In this document: one piece after another, positions 12,501 to 22,862 of the stretch
Numbering within the stretch: position 1 is the stretch's first letter
Layout of the letters: each line of letters begins with the position of its first letter
Assembly: GCA_026686845.1 (NCBI GenBank)
Contig: JAIVEN010000015.1
Location: forward strand, 9,343,501 to 9,407,500
Direction of reading: 5' to 3'
DNA from: Adenanthera pavonina
Lineage: Eukaryota > Streptophyta > Magnoliopsida > Fabales > Fabaceae
DNA length: 64,000 nucleotides
The notes under the pieces: generated by a model
Seen by the model: the letters and a program-made list of their open reading frames with translations, nothing else
Databases searched by the model: none
Told to the model about the DNA's origin: nothing
Made by a program: the position numbers and the translations under genes

Positions 12501-15500
12501 AAAATTGAAAAAAAAATATATATATATATATACTGGGCCGGGCATGTTACTTGCCCGAGGCCCGGCCCGGTCATCTTTTTAGCTCGGTCCTCCTCCATTT
12601 TACGATTTTTTTCTTTTTGGCCCGGCCCAACCTGAAATGACCGGGCTACTCCGGGCTGACTGGGCCTTCGGGCCCGTTGAATAGCCCTAGCTGAATCTGT
12701 TTTTTTATGTAAAAACTTTCACTTATCTATCATTAATATTTTACTATTTTATAATTTATAATTATAATGGATGTATAATGATTTTATATCTATGCCCTCT
12801 ATCCCTGGCAAAAATGTTACAATGGTTTGATATATTTTTATTATTTGCTATCACTTGAAACATTTGTGAGACTTGAGTTCTCAATAGCTTTTTAACTTCT
12901 TAATTTTCCGATGCTTTAAGAAACATTACATATTTATTTATTTTTCCTGTGTATGTGTTTCTTGTCATTATGATAGAGGTCTGAGCTACGAGCAGGAGTT
13001 GACATAGTGGTTGCTACTCCTGGAAGATTTATTGATCATTTACAACAAGGCAATACTTCCCTTTCTAGAATTTCTTTTGTTGTTCTAGATGAGGCAGATA
13101 GGATGCTTGATATGGGTTTTGAACCTCAGATAAGAGAGGTTAGTGGTGTTGAAGTTCCCCCTTGAATTTTCCCTTCATTTTTATGACAATTCAATTTCAA
13201 ATGCATGATGAATGAAGTGTTTTCGTTTTTATGTTTCTAAGCTGTGTTATGCAGAATTTTAGGAGAGGAAAGGGAAAAGAAATGAGAATGTGAATGATTG
13301 AATGGAAAATGACTTTTGTATCCCTGCATAAAAGTAGCATTAAAAAAGGACACACTGTTGAATAATGATAATGAGAGCATAATAGACGTTGCATTATTTA
13401 TCGGTGCCTCATTTTCCATGATTCCCTTTCCATTCTGTTGCTAGTGTTTATGATTTGCTTTTCTTGATTCTATTGTTGCCACACAGTTCTTTCTCTGATT
13501 TGATGTTCACTATTCAAAACAGTTATTGATGTTGGAACTTAGGTATGATACTTAAACAAGATGATTTGGCCATTAGTGTGTTCACCTTCTTTAAGGAAAA
13601 GTTGGCAGGGATAAGTCTTTTAAGTGAAGAAACAACATGAGCTTGCTTTGCTCAAAGCACAAATTCTTTGGCAAAGACAAAGCTTCCTGCCTGGATGCAA
13701 ATTTTTATTTCAAAATCAGACCTATGATTGTATCAGTTTTATTGTATGTCTCGATACATATCTTTTATGTCAATGCATGTTGCTTGGACGATTAGATACC
13801 TTATTCTTTCAAATTTGATCTCTTGTGGCTTGAGTTAGCAACTATAAGTAATTATTCCAGTTGTTGTTATAGAACATTAATGTGTTAAAATATATCTAGA
13901 TTGCTGAACAAAATATATACTTTCTAATGTATCTTCAGGTCATGAGAAATCTTCCAGAGAAGCATCAAACGTTGTTATTTAGTGCAACTATGCCTGTGGA
14001 GATTGAAGCATTAGCAAAGGTTCAGTTCCTTTCTTCTTTACACTTGTTTATTTTTGAGCTATGTTGAAAGAGTAGGGCATTGTTATTTTCATATTTTAAG
14101 TAGAATTTCTGCTGCCTAGTTCTGAGAAAAATAAAAATAATCTTTTTGGCATTCAATAATTGCTGCTGAGTAAATTTATTAATTCCGCTAAGCTGTTTGT
14201 GACCTCAGTTTTGAGTTACTTGCAGCCTACTCAATTCCTGTTTGAGTGGTGAACTTGTAAACCTTAAAGCCTGATAAAGAACCTCTGGGATCATTGTTGT
14301 TTTGTCAGCATCATATTCTCTGTAAGTTTATTTGTGTGAGAACTTTTATTAAGTTTACCTCTCTTTTCTTTACTCTCAGGAGTACTTAGCAAGCCCAGTG
14401 CAGGTGAAGGTGGGGAAAGTGAGTAGCCCAACAGCAAACGTTTTTCAAACTCTTGTGAAGGTTTCTGAAAATGAAAAGGTATGTTTCATTATCTAAAAAT
14501 ATTTCATCTCTTAAGGGTTTGATTAAGAGGTGCCGATTTAATTTACTAGATTATTGACTATCTTAGTTTTCAAAGATTTTTCCCCATCACGTTTGTTATT
14601 GTGAATGATGGTGTTTTTTGTAATAAACTCTCAAGTATATCTGATCCTTCAATTTGTAATGTTTTTTAGTTTTCCTTTTATATTATCTATCTCTCCATTT
14701 CTGTTTTGGTTTCTCTTCTAAAACCTAGTCACATATTTGTAGATTGACCGGCTTCTAGATATGCTTGTTGAGGAGGCCTCACAGGCTGAAAAATGCAGTC
14801 GTCCATTTCCACTAACAATTGTGTTTGTGGAAAGAAAGGTTTGTATCATTTTGTGTCTGTTTTAGATGGTTTTAAGAAGACATATTAATTATACTTTTTT
14901 GAAGTGGGTTTTCTTAATTTGGGAATATCCATCTTTCTCATTTTTTTTTTTCATCTCTATCGTTCCTGTTGTTAATTGTTTTGTTCATGTAGACAAGGTG
15001 TGATGAAATTGCTGAAGCATTGGTAGCCCAAGGGTTATCTGCTGTCTCTCTACATGGTGGTCGCAGTCAGAATGAAAGAGAGGCTGCTTTGCATGATTTT
15101 CGTAGTGGCTCCACTAACATTTTGGTAACCTGCTTACACTTATAGTCAACTCTGTAATGTAATTATTAGACCCCATAGGAACATTTCGCTTCCTCCCTCT
15201 ACAAAAACAGTAAGGGGCCATTCGGTTTGGTGATTGGAAAAGCATTATATTTCCATCACAAAAAGGGGATATACAATATCTATTAATACCCCTGTCATCA
15301 TTACTGAAAAGTAACGATCTTTTAATGGTACTTTTTATTTAGGGACGTGTGACATTTCTCACCCACAAAATTACTTGTTCCATTCCATTTTCTTTTTTTC
15401 CTTTTCATTCCATTCTACGTATCAAATGGCCTGTACCAGTTGTGATTAATCACAATTTCTGGTTTTGGATTATTTTTTGGGAAAATGGATTTTGGGGTTT

Positions 15501-17896
15501 TTTTTTTTTTTGGGGGGGGGGGGTGTGGGTGGGTGGTGAGGAGAGGTGAGGACACTTTGCTTTAGCTTAACCACGGCAAGGTGAGAAGAGAAGGAAGATC
15601 TTGGAGAGGTCAAAGTTAAAGATGATTTGATTAAAGGGTTTGGTTGGTTTTTGAGTGCTTGTGTTTCGGAACTCAATGTGGTGGATGATGCTTGACAGCT
15701 AATTGAGAGAGAAGAATACAATTCCATGACTCACTGACTCTGCGTATACTTTCTGACTCTTTATTTGTTTTATGGGTGTAATTTCTTTTATTAAAACATT
15801 TAACTAATATTTTACAAAATATTTTTGTATTAGCACTTTTTAATTGCGGAATTAAATTTTTAATTAGTTTTATAAAATGTTTAAATTTTTTTATATAAAT
15901 TTATTTTACTGTACCAATACTTTCTATTTTTTAAAGATTATATCTCGTCCCCATACCTGTATCCATACCAGTGCAACATGGGTATATGGTGGATATTCTT
16001 GAGAATTGGCAGTTGTAAATATCTGAATTATAAGCTGGTTTTGTTGTGGGAATGGAAGTTTTGAAGTAACAAAAATAGTGTGGAGAGAGAAATAAAGAGG
16101 CACAGGACTCACTTATATCAGTAAAAGTCCCGTCTCCTTTGTTTCTTTCTTCTCAGTGTCACTGCAAATTAAGTATATATTGTTGATCTGAACCAAGTTG
16201 TTGCTACTAGTTGTTGCAAGGTGGTGAAGGCGATGAAGTTGGTGGTGATGGCGGTGGAGTTATATCATTCATACTATCTTAAAAACAGAAGCTTGTGTCT
16301 TATTTTTTAAATCAAGGTTGCCGTTTAGCTCTATCTATATGATATGTTCTTTTATGAAGAAATATTTTCACAATCGAGAAAAAGAAGCCTAGATACACAT
16401 GGGCATCAAAATCACAGCAAAATCACACTAGCACAAGTTTCTTTTGAATTATCATGTCGTGTCTGATTTGAATGATATGGGAAGATTTGTTTAGAAAAAT
16501 CTGTTTCATAGATTGTTAATAACCTGATTTGATCACTTTGAAACTGACCTATGATTCTGATCGTCATCTAGTTCTAAAATATTGTATAATGGTTTTTCTT
16601 CTCAGTGGATGATAGAAAAAATTCTAGTGCATCAGCTCTCCAGTCTTTTTTAAAATCAACTAATATGAGAGGATAGCTGATTTTATTAGAATTTTCTAAT
16701 GTCAATCAACCATAAATTTAATCTTATCAGTTGATGTTCAACTAAATTGGTAAGCTCAGGCCTATGATTTTATGTAACATCCTGTGTTTTTAGTTTTTCT
16801 CTTTTTGCTTAAAAGAATAATGTGATCTTTTAATTATATCCCCGGCCATTGCTTTTAGATGGAAATTCATTTTCATTGCAAGGAGGAAAAGAAAAGAACA
16901 AAATGTTTTGTGGGCGTTACTAGTAGTAACTTGTTTTTTAATGTATTACAAATGTCAAATTAAAAGACTTTGCAGTGCTTTGTCTATGCTGGTATACCAA
17001 CTATGTCGACTTCAACCTTGGGAATTTTGATATTTTTACAGTTCTTTCCTTGCGTAACTCCACTTCAAATTCGGGATCTCTTACTCTCTATTAATTTTGC
17101 TTACTCAAACCAATTTATGCAGGTTGCCACTGATGTTGCATCTCGTGGCTTGGATGTCACAGGAGTGTCGCATGTTATCAATTTAGATCTTCCAAAGGTA
17201 TTTCTGCTACAAGCAAAATGTATTTGATCAATAATGTCACCTGAAATCCAAGAACAAAAGGTTATGTGAAAGAATTTTGGGGATGGTCCTGATAGAGGAT
17301 TGCCATTCTGCTACTGCTATGTTGGCATTTTGTTAGCCGGGTATTTTTCAGTCAAAGTTAATTTCCTTCAGTTATGGCTGCTTCAATTATAGACCATGGA
17401 AGATTATGTACACCGGATTGGCAGGACAGGGCGTGCTGGATCAACGGGGCAGGCGACTTCTTTTTACACTGATCGTGATATGGTGCTTGCTGTCCTCTTT
17501 TATTTTGAACCATTCTTGCTGCTTGATTTTAACACTAACATGATTTTGGTCTCTAGTTCCTTGTGGCTAATATAAGGAAAGCTATAGCTGATGCTGAATC
17601 TGGGAACACTCTGTCGTTTGCAACTGGGAAGGTATATATATATTTTTTCCATGATGTTACGTTCATCCCTATGCTTTGCAGTTTGTGTAATACTGGAACT
17701 ACCTGCCTTTTGCTTTTAGGTTGCTAGAAGGAAGGAGAAGGAGGCGGCAGCTGCACAAAAAGAGGCAAAGATAGCTTTATCCAAAAACTTAGCTTTGGGA
17801 GCTGCTTCAATTGCTATTGAGGATAAGTATAGGTTCATGATTACCACGTCAAACATTAAAGGAGAGGGTGCAGCAGATAGTGCTTGGGATGACTGA
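9533..17896 (+). CDS. DEAD-box ATP-dependent RNA helicase (14 exons, 564 aa)
   Basis: Exons: 9533-9811, 10623-10715, 10811-10975, 11099-11194, 11766-11840, 12977-13138, 13939-14019, 14380-14478, 14743-14838, 14993-15124, 17123-17197, 17393-17482, 17557-17631, 17720-17896. All joins are GT-AG and phase 0. The protein starts MSYVPPHLR, then a Ser-rich N-terminus. It keeps the superfamily-2 motifs in order: Q-motif region (~138-154), Walker A AETGSGKT (163-170), PTREL (200-204), TPGR (~250), DEAD (274-277), SAT (305-307), ATDVASRGLD (428-437), HRIGRTGR (458-465). It ends in an Ala/Lys-rich tail closing SAWDD. Role: ATP-dependent RNA duplex or RNP remodelling; the exact RNA substrate is unknown. 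Every motif is intact, so it is probably functional. A short upstream frame (9445-9483) would lie in the leader if transcription starts before it. I do not assign a numbered RH symbol. Confidence 0.95.
12024..12689. mobile_element. hAT-type MITE in helicase intron 5 (666 bp)
   Basis: The left end is TAGGGGTGTTCACGGGCCGG; the right end read in reverse is TAGGGCTATTCAACGGGCC. A perfect 8-bp target duplication GCTGAATC flanks it (12016-12023 and 12690-12697). The subterminal regions are full of GGCCCGG/CCGGGCC motifs, while the middle is extremely AT-rich and non-coding. It lies within the intron between 11840 and 12977, so it does not interrupt coding sequence. Confidence 0.9.
13260..13436. repeat. 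Possible degraded inverted-repeat element in helicase intron 6
   Basis: A purine-rich left arm containing GAATGGAAAATG faces a right arm containing CATTTTCCATGATTCCCTTT, as in an old foldback element. No target duplication was recognised. Confidence 0.3.
15125..17122 (+). other. Helicase intron 10, unusually long (1,998 bp)
   Basis: It is the longest intron of the gene; most others are 80-1,140 bp. It contains a weak MITE-like segment (about 15213-15437, ends carrying GGCCATTCG and CAAATGGCC), a T14 then G12 tract (15498-15523), and on the opposite strand an ATG-initiated frame (15727 downward) whose first 60 residues are Ser/Leu-rich like a plastid transit peptide. It looks built from inserted DNA. 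Confidence 0.6.
15512..15536 (+). other. G-rich tract with G-quadruplex potential
   Basis: Twelve consecutive G are followed by TGT, GGG, T, GGG, T, GG on the transcribed-sense strand, directly after a run of about 14 T. At least four G3 tracts lie within 25 bases, so the RNA and the non-template DNA could form a quadruplex. It could also be simple homopolymer slippage. Confidence 0.5.
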
Positions 17897-19834
17897 GAAA
17901 GATATTTGGTGCCCCTCATTTATTTGATGACACTTTTCATAGGCTCCAAGGTTGGTAACTAGCAACATTTGTTTTTTGGTGTTGAGGATTGGGGCTACTT
18001 GTGAATATTTAGGTTTTGCTATAAGCTTGTTCCTAAACTTTTCCAGTGATCTTTCTTACTCTTCCCTCCCTTTCTTATGGTTCTGGATGCTGTGTGTGGC
18101 TGTGTGGAAGAGCTTTCGTTGAAAATTTGGGTGTGCATTATTGATATGGTGGTTCTAACTTGAACAGTTGGACTGGATTGGATCCATCAATAGGTTTGTT
18201 TTCAGATTCGGGGCTCAACGTGCGAGGATCCTGGAGATGGATGGACTAGTTAGTTCTCTATACAAGTCGGGAGTCTCTCTGTATTTGACCTATTACACCT
18301 TTGTATTAGGCTATCAGCTAAGCATAGCTTGCTAGATAGACGCCTAGACTTTGTAGAGCTGACACAGGTAATGCATCTTGTGTATCCCAGAAACGCTTTT
18401 TTTTTTTTTTTTTCAATTTGAAATTTCGTTGCATTAAAAAGGAATATAGATATTTCCACAGGAACTCACTCCAGCATCATCATTGTATATCAACTTTCAT
18501 GTATTCCACTCCCGTACCCTACATCAATTTGTTTCAGCATAGAACGGCCACAAAATGTGACAATGTTCTCATTGAGATCTTTTTTTTTCCAAAAAAAGTT
18601 ATTTCTACTATTCCTTGGACCCATGCTTGCATGATCACATGCAGCATGTTTGCAATTTCATTTCGTGCTACACTATTCCAGTTTGTTTCCTCTACAATTT
18701 TGTTCTCCCTATGAAAAAATGTTATTCATTAAACTAAGTACGCAAGCATGGAAGTGCGCGTGCATGTGCTTGCGTGTGTATAAGATTAAAGTTCTGTATA
18801 AAAAATTGCCTATGTTTATTAATTGGTACAAACACAAAATATTTATAAAGCATTAAGGATTGTAAATACTCGATTTTTATTCACTCGTGCTGCTTATTTA
18901 AATTAAAGCCTAACAGTCACTGACGAGAAAGTAATTACGTATGATCTAAGTAATAACATCTAATCGGTTGGAGGCTATGGTGAGACCAAAAAATTTTTAA
19001 GACATTATAGTGCCTCATGCCATGAAAAACAATTAAAAAAATTACAGATAAACACTGAAAAAAATTAAATTTTTAAGTTAAATTGGCACTTATATTTCAA
19101 CAACAATTATCTCTAATTATTTCAAATAAAAAAAAATACCACTGCTAAAACTACATTGAGTTTTCGATTTATTAACAACTGATCATTTTTAATATATTGA
19201 TACCTCTGGCTTTTAAATAATTATATACGATAATATCTATACAATTGTATCTTTAACTTTTTTATGTCTTTTTGAAATATAATGCTAAATAAGAATTCAC
19301 GCGGACATTTACGTGTTGCACTGTAGAAATAATTAACTAAAAAAAGTTGAGACTTTTCATGTTTCAAGCCAAGTTTTGTGTTTCATATCAATCCCAAATT
19401 GTTAGATTTTTTAGTAGGAATGTGAGCACTTACAAAATTGGATTAAGAATTTGTTGTATCTTTTTATTTTCATCAACAGATCCTCCGGTATCTTGTATCA
19501 TAAGAAACAATCTCTAGTCCATGACAATAGCATCTTTCAAAGAAGAGCACGTGAGGATTAATTGAGAGAGAATATGGGAGGCTCCGTCTTTGATAGTGTG
19601 AATTTCCTTAATTCCCATATTTCATAATATCTCAAATAGATATTATTAATTAAATGAGATATTGTTAATCATTCATATTGAATATTCCTTGATTTAAAAT
19701 TTTAAATTCAAGTATCTAATTCATTGTTTCCATATTAATTCATCAACTCATTCAACAGATTCTCACGGGCTTATGAGATTAGGTTGGCCCATCAGACACA
19801 GACTAATTCACTAAGTCCAACCCAAACACTACCC
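17897..19834. other. Helicase 3' UTR and intergenic DNA
   Basis: The first few hundred bases are probably helicase 3' UTR. No gene is supported after that. A T19 tract lies near 18396-18414. A CACGTG G-box occurs at 19548-19553, about 290 bp before the TATA box of the next gene. Confidence 0.5.
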
Positions 19835-19842
19835 TATAAATA
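19835..19842 (+). promoter_or_regulatory. TATA box of the small membrane protein gene
   Basis: TATAAATA lies 98 bases before the ATG at 19940, a normal plant distance allowing a leader of about 70 bases. Confidence 0.6.
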
Positions 19843-19939
19843 CACTCTCACGAACAATAAACGGCAAGCTGTCTTCACTCAAAATTAACGTACACTTTTG
19901 CTTCTTGCTTGGGGAACAAGTGAAGGTGAAGCAGCAGCC

Positions 19940-21770
19940 ATGGCTTCGGTGAAGATCCTCGTACTGGCTTCGATCTTCTTGATGATAACATTATTAACGC
20001 TAACCTGCGAATTTGGAGCTTCTTCCCATTCCCAGCCATGGCTTCGCGTGGTGACACATTCTCCTTCTGATGATGGCTCCACCACCAACATGGTTGCTCA
20101 CAACACTTCTCCAAACCACTCTCATGGTAAGCATATATATATATATATATATCTTGCTCTCTCACTCCCTCCCTCCAAGGTTTCTGATCATTATATGGTT
20201 TTTATATCAATCATTGATTCATAAGCCTTCTTCTGTTTCATAGCCTGACAAAGGACTTGATTTTTATGTAATGCTTTTCTTTTCATATTTGTGTCAGTGA
20301 TGATCCTTTTGTATTACGTTATGGATATAAAGATGTGATATGACAGTACCATTACAAATATTCTGTTTTTAAGTAATTCGAAGTTAATTTGACTCTGGAT
20401 TGTTATATATATATACAGACCCGAAGGAAGATGGTGGTGGAGAAGAGAAAGAAGTGAGGTTAGAGACGAGCGATGGTCCAGGGAATGATTTCACAGTGGA
20501 ACTATTGGTTTTTTGCGTCATAGTATTGCTTTTTTGGGTTCTTGGAAACTACTTCGCGTACGGCCTTCTTGTATTATTGGTCTTTGGTATAATGATCGTC
20601 TTTCTCATGGTACGTTAATTTTCGATTCCATCGTCACCAGTTCACTGCCTCTTCCATCGCCAAATTTTCCCTTCAAAATTTATGTAGTGACCTCCTTACT
20701 TTCTGATCATTTTGGTGTCTTTGACCATTAGTTTAGCGTTTCTTGTTCTCTCCTAGTGTTCTTTACTGCGGGATTACTACCATTTTTATTATTATTATTA
20801 TTGTTGTTCTTTTTTTACTCCTTTTTTTTTTATGACCCATTTCTTTCCTTTTTTATTTCGAGATCTCCGATATCGTATGTTCATTCGGTTTCCTACTTTT
20901 TCATTTCTCGGGCATGTTGACGTCGATATTTTTATGCTAATTTACGTAATCAGGGAAATTAAAACTAATATGATAGTAAATTTTTTTCTTATCGATTAAT
21001 TACCTCTGCTAAGACCATGTATTTTCTTGTTTGACTTTGCATCAGCAAATATTATCAATGCAAAGATTGTTTTTTTGGTAAGAAGATTAATGCGAAGATT
21101 TATTTCTACTTTCCTGGAAACATGACCAATAAATTTAAAAAGGAAAGATATAAAACAGTCAAGTAAAATCTTCAAAGGTGATCCTGCGGATTATTCTATC
21201 TGGAAATATGCTCTAATTAATGGAGATTAAAGAAAATTATTCTCTTTCAAATCTCTACATTATATAGTCTTCTTTTCTTTATTTTGATTATAATTTTTTT
21301 ATAGTTCGCAAAAAGATTATACTTTTTTTAATATAAAATTTAATTTATTAATAATTATTTTTCTTAATTCTATTATTTTTTATGAAATTTGTAATTCATA
21401 ACTTATAAAAGTTTATTTAAAACTTTTTATTTTAACGCTATTGATATTGGGTTAAAAACGATATAAATTGATTTAAAAGTTTGTTAATCTTACGGAAATT
21501 ATCATATTTATTAAATTATTTCAGTATTTTTAAACTAAATTTTTATCTCAATATTAATTAATTTTAAAATTATGAAAATATTTTTGTAAGAATTTTTATC
21601 ATATGATTAATTGAATTTATAGATTTATTAGATCGATTTTCTTATATTGGTTAAATATGTTAAATACTTGATATATTAATATTAGATATATATTATCAAA
21701 AAAAATATTAGATATAAATCTTAAGATAAATATAATTGTGACTTAAATTTTGTTACAGGTGAATGAATAG
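19940..21770 (+). CDS. Small secretory-pathway membrane protein of unknown function
   Basis: Exon 1 is 19940-20126 (donor GTAAGC) and exon 2 starts 20419 after TATATACAG. Together they encode 126 residues up to a final ATG codon at 20607-20609. If the GTACGT that follows is used as a donor, exon 3 (21759-21770 after TGTTACAG) adds V-N-E and a stop; if not spliced, the frame adds V-R and stops at 20618. The protein has an N-terminal hydrophobic signal (about 5-22), a polar segment (27-88) with two N-X-S sequons and an acidic patch, then two hydrophobic segments (about 88-109 and 110-126) at the C-terminus. I do not recognise the family. Expected location is the endomembrane system or plasma membrane. 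A single ATG and a TATA box fix the start. Confidence 0.65.
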
Positions 21771-22164
21771 AAGGATCTATTTGTTTGAAGGCAAGGAGTC
21801 TTATATTTTCAAGTGAAACTGTAAACGAATGAATTGTATGATTTTAAAAATAATAGAGTAATTTATCGAGAAAAATATGCGCCAATAAAAACTCCTCAAA
21901 TAATTTATTAGATGTTACAATTAATAATAATAATTGTCATCGAATTGGATTTTCATTATGTAATGGAATGTGGCTCAAGCAAGAAAGTCAAATCAAGTGT
22001 AAATTTAATCACTAATAGAAAATGAAACTCAAATATGATGAATTAGAGCCATGAAAAGAACTGTTCCAAATATCAAGTTCAGAGCGAGTCCAAAATATGC
22101 AAAATTAGGGAGAACCATTAGACTAGATCCAATCCTTTAAAGTAGACAGACACCCAAAGCACAA

Positions 22165-22237
22165 GCACCTGTAGCTCAGTGGATAGAGCGTCTGTTTCCT
22201 AAGCAGAAAGTCGTAGGTTTGACCCCTACCTGGCGCG
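22165..22237 (+). tRNA. tRNA-Arg(CCT), possibly degenerate
   Basis: The 73-nt sequence folds as a cloverleaf: D arm GCTC/GAGC, anticodon stem TCTGT/GCAGA with loop TTCCTAA (anticodon CCT), T arm GTAGG/CCTAC, discriminator G. Two points are unusual. The acceptor stem has A3 opposite C70 and T6 opposite T67. The T-loop reads TTTGACC, so the nearly invariant C56 of TTC is T; this base is also central to the box B promoter (GGTTCGA becomes GGTTTGA). A T7 tract at 22271-22277 could end transcription. It may be a decaying gene copy. Confidence 0.75.
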
Positions 22238-22862
22238 ACATAAATATTCATCGAATACCATTGAATGTTCTTTTTTTCTGATTGATGAATATTCCTTAGA
22301 TCAGATATGTTTTCCTTAGGTTGAGGTTAATGACCTTTCAATGAACACATGGAGTAATCCATATGGAAGAATACAAAACAAGAGAATCAACAAATTTTGC
22401 ATTAGTTCTATCACACCTGCGCCAGGAAACAAGGAAACGAGGGGTAATATCCAAGTCCTTATCTAGCATAAAGCTGAACGAGAACTGAAGAGTGAACTAG
22501 AATTTCCATCAACGATTCATGCATAATAACCAACTTCTGACTCGGAGTTTCAACAAATATTACAACAAAAACTCTACGTCTGACCAGACAGGGATAAAAC
22601 ATCACACTTTTTCCTGGTCAAAACAAACGTAGGTAACTCCTCAATCTCTCTTCTATTATGAGCACTCAAAGGATGCTCTTGTTCAACTGCCTACCTAATC
22701 TTAATCCAAATTACACCATGAAAACATGGTTCTCACTTCTCATGACTTTGGGTCACATAATCATACCCCCAAGGCATAACAAACACACTCGACAGAGAAA
22801 GATGAAAATAAAATAAAATAACACAGCGCTGATAAATTTACAAAACCACATGCAGATAAATA
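22238..22862. other. tRNA downstream flank and NET4 3' UTR region
   Basis: Non-coding. The part nearest 22862 lies directly after the NET4 stop codon on the minus strand and is probably its 3' UTR. Nothing else recognised. Confidence 0.5.

Noticed and set aside
15349..15549. 66-codon plus-strand frame ending in Gly/Trp runs
   Set aside because: Lies in helicase intron 10 and is produced by the T/G homopolymers.
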